Below, one piece after another: positions 15,521-23,647 of a stretch of DNA of 64,000 nucleotides. This DNA comes from Curtobacterium sp. MCLR17_032. GTDB taxonomy: Bacteria > Actinomycetota > Actinomycetes > Actinomycetales > Microbacteriaceae. Position 1 is the stretch's first letter. The number at the start of each line of letters is the position of its first letter. The notes under the pieces were generated by a model that was given only the letters and a program-made list of their open reading frames with translations, did no database searches and was not told the origin of the DNA. The position numbers were made by a program, and so were the translations under genes. The stretch covers positions 2,542,001-2,606,000 of the forward strand of contig NZ_CP126268.1 in assembly GCF_003234795.2 (NCBI RefSeq), written 5' to 3'.

Positions 15521-17044
15521 TCAGCGCTTCCGCAGCATGACGACGGCGCCGGCCGCCGCGACGACCATGAGCGCCGCAGCGACGCCCGCCGTCGTGGTGA
15601 CCCCGGAGTCGAAGGCGGCACGCGCCGACTCGAGCAGCGCCTGCCCCGCCGACCCGCCGAGCTGCGTCGCCGCGGCGACGGCTCCGCCGAGGGTCTCCCC
15701 CGCTGCGGTGTGCGCGGTGGAGGACAGCCCGTCCGGCACGACCACGTGTGCCCGGTACGCGGTGGCCAGGATGGTGCCGAGGACGGCGGTGCCGAGCACG
15801 GCGCCGATCTCGTACGCGGTCTCCGAGATCGCCGATGCCGCGCCGGACTTGTGCGCCGGCGCGGTCGAGATGATGAGGTCGTTCGTCACGGTCTCGGACG
15901 CACCGATGCCGATGCCGAGCAGCACGAACGCGAACGCCAGCGCGGCGATCGAGGCGTGGTGGCCGAGCACGGCGACGAGGGCGTACGCGGCGGCCGAGAA
16001 CAGCAGCGACACGGACACTACCCAGCGCGGTGCGACCCGGGCGACGACGGGCACGACGGCGAGGCCCGCGATGATCGTCAGGACGGCACCGGGGATGAGC
16101 ACCACACCGCTGGCGAACGGGTCGAGGCCGGCGACGAGCTGCAGGTGCTGCGCGATGAAGAACAGGAACCCGGTGAGCGAGAACATCGCGGCCATGTTCA
16201 TGAGGACGCTGCCGGTGAAGGCGGTGCTGCGGAACAGGCGCATGTCGAGCATCGGCGTGCGGGAGCGCAGCTGCCGCCGGACGAACGCGATGCCGCAGAG
16301 CACACCGACGGCGACCATCGCGATCGCGAGACCGCGCTCCTCCGGGTGGACGAGGGACTTGATCGCCCAGACCGTGGGGGCGAGGGCGCCGAGGGACAGC
16401 AGCATGCTCGGGACGTCGACGGGCCCGGGCTCCGGGTCGCGGGACTCGGGCACGCAGAACGGCACGGCGACGAGCATCACGACCAGGATCGGCACGGCGA
16501 CGAGGAAGACGCTGCCCCAGTGGAAGTGCGCGAGCAGCACACCGCCGACGAGCGGGCCCAGGGCGTTGCCGGCGGCGAACATCGTCGACCAGACCGCCAG
16601 GGCCAGGCGCCGTTCGCCGGCGTCCGGGAACACGTTGCGGATGATCGAGAGCGTCGCCGGCATGAGCATCGCGCCGAAGACACCCATCGCGAGGCGTGCG
16701 GCGACGAGCATCCAGGCCTCGGTGGCGAACGCCGCGGCGGCGGAGAGCAGGGCGAAGCCGGTCGCGCCGATGACGAGGATCCGGCGGCGGCCGATGCGGT
16801 CGCCGATGCTGCCCATCACGACGAGCAGGCCGGCGAGGACGAGCGGGTAGGCGTCGACCATCCAGAGCTGGGTGGTCGCGTCGGGGTGCAGGGCGCGCGA
16901 GATCGAGGGCAGCGCGAAGCTCAGGACGGTGTTGTCGACCGAGATGAGCAGCACCGGCAGCATGAGCACCGCGAGCGCGGCGAACCGGGAACCACGACTG
17001 GTGGTGATCCGGGTGGCGACGGGGCTGGTGAGCAGGGCGGACAT
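15521..17044 (-). CDS. MFS exporter, DHA2/14-TM family (QacA/SmvA-like)
   Basis: A 507-residue drug/proton antiporter. Motif D1 is VDNTVLSFALPSI in TM1, motif A is GSIGDRIGRRRILVIG, and motif C lies in AGNALGPLVGGVLLAHFHWGS in part. Fourteen hydrophobic segments are spread over the length. QacA and SmvA relatives export quaternary ammonium compounds and dyes. The promoter carries a perfect palindrome between -35 and -10 (see 17149-17178), so a repressor controls it. No TetR gene is adjacent. Confidence 0.9.
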   Translation of the reverse strand: MSALLTSPVATRITTSRGSRFAALAVLMLPVLLISVDNTVLSFALPSISRALHPDATTQLWMVDAYPLVLAGLLVVMGSIGDRIGRRRILVIGATGFALLSAAAAFATEAWMLVAARLAMGVFGAMLMPATLSIIRNVFPDAGERRLALAVWSTMFAAGNALGPLVGGVLLAHFHWGSVFLVAVPILVVMLVAVPFCVPESRDPEPGPVDVPSMLLSLGALAPTVWAIKSLVHPEERGLAIAMVAVGVLCGIAFVRRQLRSRTPMLDMRLFRSTAFTGSVLMNMAAMFSLTGFLFFIAQHLQLVAGLDPFASGVVLIPGAVLTIIAGLAVVPVVARVAPRWVVSVSLLFSAAAYALVAVLGHHASIAALAFAFVLLGIGIGASETVTNDLIISTAPAHKSGAASAISETAYEIGAVLGTAVLGTILATAYRAHVVVPDGLSSTAHTAAGETLGGAVAAATQLGGSAGQALLESARAAFDSGVTTTAGVAAALMVVAAAGAVVMLRKR

Positions 17045-17148
17045 GGCGGACTCCAGGACTTCGAGCGTGTCGCGCCGTCGGCCACGAGGGGCCGAGCGCA
17101 GACGAGACGGGACGCGGAAGTCGTCACGCGCCCCGTCAGGGTTCCGTT

Positions 17149-17178
17149 AGTGTACCGTCCGGACGGTGGTGGTTGCAA
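17149..17178 (-). promoter_or_regulatory. Exporter promoter with operator in the spacer
   Basis: On the minus strand: TTGCAA (17173-17178), an 18-base spacer, TACACT (17149-17154). The spacer holds the perfect palindrome ACCGTCCGGACGGT at 17154-17167, and the -35 lies in a second inverted repeat (GGTTGCA, AA, TGCAACC; 17171-17186). A repressor bound here would block RNA polymerase directly. It is the typical layout for a TetR-controlled efflux pump. Confidence 0.7.
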
Positions 17179-17192
17179 ATGCAACCAATGGC

Positions 17193-17234
17193 GGACGGGA
17201 GGCGCGGATCCGGCCCGCCCCGTGCCTCCCGTCC
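17193..17234 (-). terminator. lacI terminator hairpin
   Basis: GGACGGGAGGC (17193-17203) pairs perfectly with GCCTCCCGTCC (17224-17234). It is 42 bases past the lacI stop codon and insulates the exporter promoter. Confidence 0.65.
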
Positions 17235-17275
17235 GGTGGTCGACCAGTCCCCAGGTCAGGAGGACTGGTCACAGG

Positions 17276-18298
17276 TCAGGCGGACTCGCGCACGACCAGC
17301 CGGTGGCGGACGACCCGCTCGACCGACGGACCGGACCGCGGCAGCGAGCCGTCGAGCATGCCGAGTGCCAGGTCGACCGCGTGCCGCGCCACCTCGTCGA
17401 GGTCGACCGCGAGTGTGGTGAGCGTCGGTGCGACGAGCGTTCCGAGCGTCAGCCCGTCGATGCCGATGACGCGGACACGGTCGGGGACCTCGGCGTGGGC
17501 GCGACGGCAGGCGGCGAGCGCGCCGAGGGCCATCACGTCGTTGAACGCCACGACGGCGTCCAGACGAAGGTGTCGTGTGAGCGCCGCGGTCGTCCCCGCG
17601 GCACCCGCGTCGGCCGAGGCCGCGGTGGCGACGACGTGCGTCGGGAGGTACCCACGGCGGCGGAGCGCGTCGAGCAGGAGGGCGCCACGGGTGCTCGGCT
17701 CCCCCGGTGCTCGGGCAACCGTGGGCGCGTCGAGGACGAGGGGGTGCTTCACGCCGACCGAGACGAGGTGGTCGGCGAGGGCCTCCACCGCGTCCGTCGG
17801 GTCGAGCCGGACGGCACCGCGTGTGGGGACACCGTGCGGGTCGAGCTCGACGACCGGCACCGGACCGAGGTGCTCGATCCACTCCGGTGCGCGGGCGCCG
17901 AGGTAGCCGATGACGACGTCGCTCTGGGCGCCGAGGTCCTGCACCGACCGGTCCGAGTCACCCGCCAGGCCGACGTCGGCGAGCATCACGTTCCACCCGC
18001 GGGCTGCGGCCAGTCGGAGGACCGCCGCGGCGAGTTCGGGTGAGTACGGGTTCCGCAGGTCGTCGACGAGCAGTCCGAGCTGGTGCGCGCCGCCGGAGAC
18101 GAGGCCCCGGCCGAACCGGGACGGCCGGTAGTCGAGCGCCGCGGCGGCGGCGAGGACCCGTTCCTTCGTGGCGTCGCTGATCCCCGGCAGACCGTTCACC
18201 GCGCGGGTGACCGTCTGCCGGGAGACCCCGGCGGCCGCGGCGACGTCGAGGATCGTCGCGCGGCCGCCGGTGCCGGTCAGCTGCGGAGGTCGAGCCAT
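17276..18298 (-). CDS. LacI-family transcriptional regulator
   Basis: 340 residues. The HTH is at residues 15-35 (ILDVAAAAGVSRQTVTRAVN), followed by the hinge helix and a periplasmic-binding-like effector domain ending in RHRLVVRESA. The recognition helix has SRQTVTR where many LacI proteins have SxxTVSR. The first 22 bases overlap the end of the fused oxidoreductase gene, so the two form one operon with the enzyme first. The two CGTGAACnTTCACGG palindromes upstream of the operon are natural candidates for its operators. The effector is probably a sugar or polyol, inferred from the enzyme. Confidence 0.93.
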   Translation of the reverse strand: MARPPQLTGTGGRATILDVAAAAGVSRQTVTRAVNGLPGISDATKERVLAAAAALDYRPSRFGRGLVSGGAHQLGLLVDDLRNPYSPELAAAVLRLAAARGWNVMLADVGLAGDSDRSVQDLGAQSDVVIGYLGARAPEWIEHLGPVPVVELDPHGVPTRGAVRLDPTDAVEALADHLVSVGVKHPLVLDAPTVARAPGEPSTRGALLLDALRRRGYLPTHVVATAASADAGAAGTTAALTRHLRLDAVVAFNDVMALGALAACRRAHAEVPDRVRVIGIDGLTLGTLVAPTLTTLAVDLDEVARHAVDLALGMLDGSLPRSGPSVERVVRHRLVVRESA

Positions 18299-20304
18299 GC
18301 CACCTGCTCGGGCGTGAGGTCGACGGTCAGGCCGAGCATCGACGAGCGGGCCTCGGCGATGGTGCGCGGGCCGAACAGCGGGAACGTCGGGAACGGCTGG
18401 TGCAGGACGTAGGCCAGGGCGATCGCGGTCGCCGGGACGCCGTACTGCGCGCCGAGCTCCTCGGCCCGGCGCAGGCGTTCGAAGTTGGCGTCCGAGTAGT
18501 AGCACCGGACGAGTTCGGCGTCGCTGGTGTCGTCCGGTCGGGCACGGCCGGTGAAGAACCCGCGGGCCTGCGACGACCAGGGCAGCAGCGGGACTTGGCG
18601 CTCCTCGAGCCACTGCTTGGACGCGGCGTCGGTGACGTGCTCGCACCCGGCCCAGGGGACGTCGAGCGCCTCGGCGAGGCCGAAGTGGTTGCTGAGCACC
18701 TCGAACCCGTACTTGCCGTTCGCCGCGGCCCAGGCGTTCGCCTCGTCGAAGCGGGCGGGGGTCCAGTTCGATCCGCCGAACACCCGGATGCGGCCCGCAC
18801 GGCGGTGTTCGTCGAGGACGTCGACGAACTCCCCGACCGGGATGTCCGGGTTGTCCCGGTGCATCATGTAGACGTCCGCGTAGTCGGTGCCCTGGCGTTC
18901 CAGGCTCTCGAGCAGCTGGCGGGTGAGCGACTCCGGGTCGCAGTGGGGCGTGTGCGCACCCTTGGTGATGACGACGACGTCCTCCCGGATGCCGCGGTTC
19001 CGGATCCAGGCGCCGAGTCGGCCCTCGAGCACGCCGCCGCCGTAGACGTAGCCGGTGTCGAAGACCGTGCCGCCCTGTTCCACGAAGTGGTCGAAAATCG
19101 CACTCGCGTGCGCCAGGTCGGGCTGGTTGTCGACGCCCATCACCAGACGGGAGACGCGCTTGTCGATGCCGGGGAGCTGGCCGTACGTCATCGGGGCGTC
19201 GGACGCGACGGCGAGCGGGCGGCCGCTGACGGTGGGGATGTCGGCGGTCTCGGCCTCGAACGGGTAGCGCAGGCCGATCGCGGCGCGCCAGCGGTCGAGC
19301 GTGCGGGCGGCGGCGAGGCTCTCGTCGGTGGTCATCTGCGGTGCGTCGACCCGGCCGGCACGGAGTGCGTCGATGGTGGCGTCGGCTTCGAGTCCGTAGG
19401 GGGCGGCACCCGCGAAGGACGTCTCGGTCGGTGCGGCGTCGACGGTGCGGACCTCGATCACCGGGTCGCCGCCGATGGTCCAGGGGTCGCGGAGCGTGAT
19501 CGTGCCGCGGGTGCCGTGCACGACGACGGCGTTCGTGTCCTCGACCTGGACGCCGGTGCGGAGGCTCGCGGTGATGCCGGTCGGGTACGTCGCGCTGGCG
19601 ACGGTCCACTCGTCCACCCCGGTCGGCCCGAGGGTCCCCACGGCGTGCAGCTCGACCGGCTCGGCGACGCGGACCCCGGTGGCGGCCTGCACGATCGCCG
19701 CGGTCATGGTGACCGGGTAGCAGCCGACGTCGAGGATCCCGCCGCCGGCGGTCTCGACGTCGAAGAGCCGGCCGGTGCGCTCCTCGGTCCGGAACGCGAA
19801 GGACGCGTCGACGTGGGTGACGGTGCCGACCGTGCCGTCACGGACGAGGTCGAGGAAGGCGGCGGTCTGCGGGTGGAAGCGGTACATGAACGCCTCGACC
19901 AGTGGCAGGCCGGCCTGGCGGGCGGCGTCGACGAGCGCCATCGTCGTGCCGTGGTTCGGCGTCAGTGGCTTCTCGCAGAGCACGGCCTTGCCGGCCCGGA
20001 GTGCTGCGAGGACGAGGGCTGCGTGCCCGGTGTGCACGGTCGCGATGTAGACGGCGTCCACCCGCGGGTCGGCGAGCACGTCGTCGTAGGTGCCCGCGGT
20101 GACGTCGGGGAACCCGTGCTCGGCGGCCTCGTCCGCGAAGGCCTGGGCCCGCTCGAGTGACGAGCTGCCGGCGGCGACGAGTCGGCCGCTGCTGCTGGAC
20201 AGCTGGGCGAGGAAGCGGCGGGCGATGCCCCCGGGGCCGAGGACCGCCCAGCCGGGGGTCATGTCGTTCGTGGTGGGTGTGGGGGTCGCGGTCTGCGCTG
20301 ACAT
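18277..20304 (-). CDS. Fused Gfo/Idh/MocA oxidoreductase - aldo/keto reductase
   Basis: 675 residues with two complete NAD(P)-dependent domains. Residues ~15-345 are Gfo/Idh/MocA: Rossmann AVLGPGGIARRFLAQL, the family CEKPLTPN with its Lys, and the C-terminal alpha/beta domain (GGGILDVGCYPVTM). Residues ~370-672 are an AKR barrel with the tetrad Asp and Tyr in FDTGYVYGGG, Lys in VVITKGAHT and His in YMMHRDN. The two activities probably act in sequence on a sugar, for example ketose/aldose epimerisation or reduction; the substrate is unknown. It is first in an operon with lacI. No frameshift is needed for the fusion. Confidence 0.92.
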   Translation of the reverse strand: MSAQTATPTPTTNDMTPGWAVLGPGGIARRFLAQLSSSSGRLVAAGSSSLERAQAFADEAAEHGFPDVTAGTYDDVLADPRVDAVYIATVHTGHAALVLAALRAGKAVLCEKPLTPNHGTTMALVDAARQAGLPLVEAFMYRFHPQTAAFLDLVRDGTVGTVTHVDASFAFRTEERTGRLFDVETAGGGILDVGCYPVTMTAAIVQAATGVRVAEPVELHAVGTLGPTGVDEWTVASATYPTGITASLRTGVQVEDTNAVVVHGTRGTITLRDPWTIGGDPVIEVRTVDAAPTETSFAGAAPYGLEADATIDALRAGRVDAPQMTTDESLAAARTLDRWRAAIGLRYPFEAETADIPTVSGRPLAVASDAPMTYGQLPGIDKRVSRLVMGVDNQPDLAHASAIFDHFVEQGGTVFDTGYVYGGGVLEGRLGAWIRNRGIREDVVVITKGAHTPHCDPESLTRQLLESLERQGTDYADVYMMHRDNPDIPVGEFVDVLDEHRRAGRIRVFGGSNWTPARFDEANAWAAANGKYGFEVLSNHFGLAEALDVPWAGCEHVTDAASKQWLEERQVPLLPWSSQARGFFTGRARPDDTSDAELVRCYYSDANFERLRRAEELGAQYGVPATAIALAYVLHQPFPTFPLFGPRTIAEARSSMLGLTVDLTPEQVAWLDLRS

Positions 20305-20319
20305 GCGGATCCTGTTCGT

Positions 20320-20334
20320 CGTGAACCTTCACGG
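20320..20334. promoter_or_regulatory. LacI-type operator, proximal copy
   Basis: CGTGAACCTTCACGG: perfect arms CGTGAA and TTCACG around a CC-type centre. It is 16 bases before the fused oxidoreductase start. It forms a pair with the site 57 bases further. Confidence 0.7.
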
Positions 20335-20376
20335 TCGGAGCGAGGCTAGCCGCGGACAGCCCGCAGAACAAGGGTG

Positions 20377-20391
20377 CGTGAACGTTCACGG
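20377..20391. promoter_or_regulatory. LacI-type operator, distal copy
   Basis: CGTGAACGTTCACGG contains the fully symmetric GTGAACGTTCAC with a central CG, as in LacI/GalR operators. It lies between the divergent oxidoreductase and TetR genes and could control both. Centre-to-centre distance to the other site is 57 bases. Confidence 0.75.
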
Positions 20392-20415
20392 CGACTGTTC
20401 GCCCCGGTGGGTCCC

Positions 20416-20421
20416 TAGACT
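20416..20421 (+). promoter_or_regulatory. -10 box of a leaderless tetR promoter
   Basis: TAGACT seven bases before the ATG at 20429. The LacI-type operator at 20377-20391 lies just upstream of the expected -35 position. Confidence 0.5.
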
Positions 20422-20428
20422 CGTGCGC

Positions 20429-20977
20429 ATGGCAAGTGCTCGCGACCGCGTCCTCGACAGCTTCGTCGCCATCGTGTGCGAGGACGGCGAACGTCCCGCG
20501 ACCCTCGACGCCGTCGCCGCCCGCGCCGGTGTCTCGAAGGGCGGACTGCTCTACCACTTCGGCTCCAAGGCGGCCCTGGTCGAGGGGCTGTGCGAACGGC
20601 TCGCCGACCTGTCCGCGCTGGACATCGAGCGGATGCGTTCGGCCGAGGACGGTCCCGCGCGCTACTTCGTCGAGAACTGCCAGTTCGTCGGCAGTGAGCT
20701 CGACCTGGCCCTGCTCGCCGCCTCGCGCCTGCAGCAGGCCGGGTACGAAGAGGCCGGCCGGACCCTCGACGAGACCGAGAACGCCTGGCTCGCCACCCTG
20801 GTCGACGCGCTCGGGGACGTCCCCACCGCGCAGGCCGTCAAGCTCCTGGGCGACGGGCTGTACCACGCGGCGTCCCTCGGGGCGGCCAGCGACGTCCGCC
20901 CGGACCGGGCCTCGGTGGACATGGCGGCACTGCTGCAGGTCGTCGACCGCCTGATCGCGACGAAACCGGCTCCGTGA
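20429..20977 (+). CDS. TetR-family transcriptional regulator
   Basis: 182 residues. The HTH reads TLDAVAARAGVSKGGLLYHF, an exact TetR pattern (SKGxLYxHF), then GSKAALVEGLCERL. The C-terminal helical domain resembles the TetR_C DUF group often linked to small exporters. The start at 20429 is leaderless, with TAGACT upstream. The downstream 56-residue membrane protein has its own promoter-like TAGACT at 21001, so co-transcription is uncertain. The divergent neighbour is the fused oxidoreductase. Confidence 0.9.
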   Translation: MASARDRVLDSFVAIVCEDGERPATLDAVAARAGVSKGGLLYHFGSKAALVEGLCERLADLSALDIERMRSAEDGPARYFVENCQFVGSELDLALLAASRLQQAGYEEAGRTLDETENAWLATLVDALGDVPTAQAVKLLGDGLYHAASLGAASDVRPDRASVDMAALLQVVDRLIATKPAP

Positions 20978-21043
20978 ACCAGCGCACCCGGTCCTGGGGA
21001 TAGACTGAGTTCGTTCTACCCGCTGATTCCCGGAGGTACCACC

Positions 21044-21214
21044 GTGGGCCGCGTCATCGCTGCTGTCTTCTCGATCCTGCTGCTGCTGGTGTCGATGTAC
21101 CTGTTCGGGTTCGCGTTCCAGGTCGCCTCCGGTCAGGCCTTCGTGTTCATCGCCGGCGTGCTGCTGATGAGCCTCTCCTTCTTCCTGCCGATCCACGTGT
21201 TCGGCAAGCGGTAG
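21044..21214 (+). CDS. Small membrane protein, unassigned
   Basis: A 56-residue protein with a GTG start and a well-placed GGAGG eight bases before it. Two hydrophobic segments cover most of it (about residues 3-24 and 30-50), separated by a short polar loop; it ends HVFGKR. A TAGACT hexamer at 21001-21006 could be its -10 box. A strong terminator follows 15 bases after the stop. I do not recognise the family. Ribosome-binding site, promoter and terminator together make it a convincing small gene. Confidence 0.7.
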   Translation: MGRVIAAVFSILLLLVSMYLFGFAFQVASGQAFVFIAGVLLMSLSFFLPIHVFGKR

Positions 21215-21229
21215 TCACACACCGCACAC

Positions 21230-21269
21230 GCAGAACGGCCCCGCACCTCTCGGTACGGGGCCGTTCTGC
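21230..21269. terminator. Terminator hairpin after the small membrane protein gene
   Basis: 14-base perfect arms (GCAGAACGGCCCCG and complement) around a 12-base loop. It probably also stops the convergent ribH transcript. Confidence 0.75.
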
Positions 21270-21341
21270 ATGCGCGGGCCGTTCTGCATGCGCGGGCCGT
21301 TCTGCATGCGCGGGCCGTTCTGCGTGTGCAGGCCATTCCGC
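21270..21341. repeat. 18-bp tandem repeats of the terminator 3' arm
   Basis: ATGCGCGGGCCGTTCTGC occurs three times exactly (21270, 21288, 21306), followed by a diverged fourth copy. The GGCCGTTCTGC part of each is the 3' arm of the preceding hairpin, so one 5' arm has several possible partners. Confidence 0.85.
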
Positions 21342-21354
21342 GTGCAGCCGCAGG

Positions 21355-21834
21355 TCAGGCGTTGGTGCGCAGCTCCCGCAGGGTGACGGCGGTGGCGACG
21401 GCGGCGTGTGCGGCCTCGGCGCCCTTGTCCTCCTTCGACCCGGGCAGCCCGGCACGGTCGATGCCCTGCTGCTCGTCGTCGAGGGTGAGCACGCCGAAGC
21501 CGACGGGCTTGCCGGTGTCGATCGCGACCTTCGTCAGTCCACTCGTCGCCGCATCCGAGACGTACTCGAAGTGCGGGGTACCGCCGCGGATGATGACGCC
21601 GAGGGCGACCGCCGCGTCGAAGCCGGACTCGAGCGCGACCTTCGCGACGACCGGCAGCTCGAAGCTGCCCGGCACGGGGACGACCTGGGCCGTGGCACCG
21701 AGCCGTTCGATCTCGCGCTGCGCCCCGGCCAGGAGCCCGTTCGCGATGACGTCGTGCCACTGTCCGGCGATGACCGCGACCCGGATGCCGCTGCCGTCGA
21801 CGAGCTCGCGCTCCGCCGCTCCTGCTCCGCTCAT
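21355..21834 (-). CDS. ribH: 6,7-dimethyl-8-ribityllumazine synthase
   Basis: A 159-residue enzyme that condenses the pyrimidine and dihydroxybutanone phosphate precursors to lumazine. Motifs are [30 protein letters not shown] with the catalytic His, and [18 protein letters not shown] in part. The ATG at 21834 overlaps the ribB stop by 4 bases. It is last in the ribE-ribB-ribH operon behind the FMN riboswitch. Lumazine synthases assemble into pentamers or 60-mers in the cytosol. Confidence 0.96.
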   Translation of the reverse strand: MSGAGAAERELVDGSGIRVAVIAGQWHDVIANGLLAGAQREIERLGATAQVVPVPGSFELPVVAKVALESGFDAAVALGVIIRGGTPHFEYVSDAATSGLTKVAIDTGKPVGFGVLTLDDEQQGIDRAGLPGSKEDKGAEAAHAAVATAVTLRELRTNA

Positions 21835-22565
21835 GCGTGTGTCCCTTCGGTGCGGGCGACGTCCGCCGCCCGTTCGGCCGCGTCGAGCCAGGTGGCCAGC
21901 GCGGCGATGGTGATGACGGGCACGCCCTCGCGTGTCCCGAGTCCGACGAGTTCCGGCAGGCGCATCATGCCGCCCTGCTCGTCGACGATCTCGCAGATCG
22001 CCGCCGCGGGGCGCAACCCGGCGGCGGTGACGAGGTCGATCGCGGCTTCGGTGTGCCCGGCGCGCTCGCGGACCCCGCCGGCCCGTGCCCGCAGCGGCAC
22101 GACGTGCCCCGGTCGGTGCAGGTCGTCGCGGACCGAGGTCGGGTCGGCGAGGACCCGGAGCGTGCGGGCCCGGTCGTGGGCGCTGATGCCGGTCGTCACG
22201 CCGACGGCCGCGTCGACCGTGACGGTGTACGCGGTGCCGCGGACGTCCTCGTTGTGCTGGACCATCGGCGGCAGGTCGAGGGCGTCGGCGATCTCGGCAC
22301 TGACGGGCGCGCAGATGAACCCGGACGAGTGCGCGACCGTCCAGGCGATCCACTCCGGGGTGGCGAGTTCGGCGGAGAGGACGACGTCACCCTCGTTCTC
22401 ACGGTGTTCGTCGTCGGCGACGATCACCGGGCGACCGGCGGCGATCGCGGCGATCGCCTGCTCGACGGAGGAGAGCCCCGGGGCGGCGGCGGGGGCGGGG
22501 GCAGTGGTGACCGCCGGCGCGGTGCTGACTGCGGGCGAGACGGGGGCGGTGTCGGCGGCCATCAC
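21831..22565 (-). CDS. ribB: 3,4-dihydroxy-2-butanone-4-phosphate synthase, single-domain
   Basis: 244 residues. It makes the four-carbon precursor of riboflavin from ribulose 5-phosphate. The active-site acidic motif is [16 protein letters not shown], followed by HSSGFICAP and [26 protein letters not shown] and HTEAAIDLV are also present. After residue ~235 the protein stops, so the GTP cyclohydrolase II half that many actinobacterial RibBA proteins carry is missing. The first ~30 residues are an Ala/Pro-rich extension. It overlaps both neighbours by 4 bases. Confidence 0.94.
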   Translation of the reverse strand: MMAADTAPVSPAVSTAPAVTTAPAPAAAPGLSSVEQAIAAIAAGRPVIVADDEHRENEGDVVLSAELATPEWIAWTVAHSSGFICAPVSAEIADALDLPPMVQHNEDVRGTAYTVTVDAAVGVTTGISAHDRARTLRVLADPTSVRDDLHRPGHVVPLRARAGGVRERAGHTEAAIDLVTAAGLRPAAAICEIVDEQGGMMRLPELVGLGTREGVPVITIAALATWLDAAERAADVARTEGTHA

Positions 22566-23236
22566 CGGGCCTCCGCCCCGACCGACGCACCGGCGGCGAC
22601 AGCACCAGCGGCACCGGTGGCAGCAGCGTCAAGCCGCAGCATCCGGCGGACGTGCCGTGCCAGGACGTCGGTCTCGATGTTGACACGGTCGCCGGGCACC
22701 CGCACACCGAGCGTGGTGGCGGCCAGGGTCTCCGGGATGAGGCTGACCTCGAACCAGGCGGCGTCGGGCGCCGTGGACTCCGGCGACACCGCACTGACCG
22801 TCAGCGAGACGCCGTCGATGGCGATCGAGCCCTTGTCGACCACGAGCGGGCTGAGCTCCGGCGTCAGCGCGAACCGCACCCGCCGCCAGCCGTCTCCGTC
22901 GTCGGTCTCGAGGACGGTCGCGGTGCCGTCGATGTGGCCCTGCACGATGTGGCCGCCGAGGCGGTCCCCGACCGAGGCGGCGCGCTCCAGGTTGACCCGG
23001 TCGCCGGACCGCAGCGACCCGTGGGCGCTCATGTCGAGCGTCTGCTTCATGACGAAGGCGGTGAAGGTCTCCGGGGTCTGCTCGACGACGGTCAGGCAGA
23101 CGCCCGAGACCGAGATCGAGTCGCCGTGCTGCGCGTCGGAGACGACGAGCGGGCCGCGGACGGTGAGCGCGACGGAGTCGCCTCGTTCGTCGACGGCGGT
23201 GACGGTGCCGAGTTCCTCGATGATGCCGGTGAACAC
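22562..23236 (-). CDS. ribE: Riboflavin synthase, alpha chain
   Basis: 224 residues, dismutating two lumazines to riboflavin. It consists of two homologous barrels: the N-terminal [11 protein letters not shown] and SVSGVCLTV, and the C-terminal [18 protein letters not shown] and [14 protein letters not shown] at 23236 is the start, since FTGII is always at or next to the N-terminus. The C-terminal ~25 residues are an Ala-rich tail beyond the usual end. It is the first gene after the FMN riboswitch, with a leader of ~85 bases between. Confidence 0.95.
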   Translation of the reverse strand: MFTGIIEELGTVTAVDERGDSVALTVRGPLVVSDAQHGDSISVSGVCLTVVEQTPETFTAFVMKQTLDMSAHGSLRSGDRVNLERAASVGDRLGGHIVQGHIDGTATVLETDDGDGWRRVRFALTPELSPLVVDKGSIAIDGVSLTVSAVSPESTAPDAAWFEVSLIPETLAATTLGVRVPGDRVNIETDVLARHVRRMLRLDAAATGAAGAVAAGASVGAEAR

Positions 23237-23322
23237 TGGTGTCCTCTCAACGGGACTCCAGGGCGCGCGACGGTCGTCGGCGGGCGGCAGGTGGGGTCGC
23301 AGAACGACCGTCATCTTCCGTC

Positions 23323-23454
23323 AGCGCTTCCTCCCGTCCGGACTTTCACCGTCGGTCCCGGAATTGCACCGGGTCAACCCCGCCCCGGGCGGACCCGGCG
23401 CGGCGCTCGTGGACTGTCACCACCGGTTCGGACTTGCACCGACCCCGGAGCGCT
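23323..23454 (-). promoter_or_regulatory. FMN riboswitch (RFN element)
   Basis: Read on the minus strand, the 132-base element begins and ends with AGCGCT, which pair as P1. Conserved RFN segments follow: GGGGTCGGTGCAAGTCCG, ACCGGTGGTGACAGTCC, then CCGGTGCAATTCCGG and GACGGTGAAAGTCCGGACG near the 3' end. It lies 87 bases before ribE. FMN binding is expected to shut down the rib operon. It is an unmistakable match in both sequence and order. Confidence 0.95.
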
Positions 23455-23647
23455 TGCGTGTCCCCGACGATACCCCAGCCCCCCGACCGTCGCGGGCGGA
23501 CCATCCGCCGGACGTCACGCGGCGTCTCGGAGGCGTGGCGGGCCTCCCGTCCGGCGACCAGGGCGTCGACGGGGCGCGGACGCGGACGCGCCCACCCGCG
23601 CTACCCGCGCCCACCCGAACGCGACCACCCGCACCGACGGGACGCGC
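23455..23647. other. Gap between the aminoacyl-lipid gene and the FMN riboswitch
   Basis: About 190 bases. On the minus strand TATCGT near 23470 could be the -10 of the riboswitch transcript. An isolated GCCTCCCGTCC word sits at 23542-23552. Nothing coding is seen. Confidence 0.5.
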
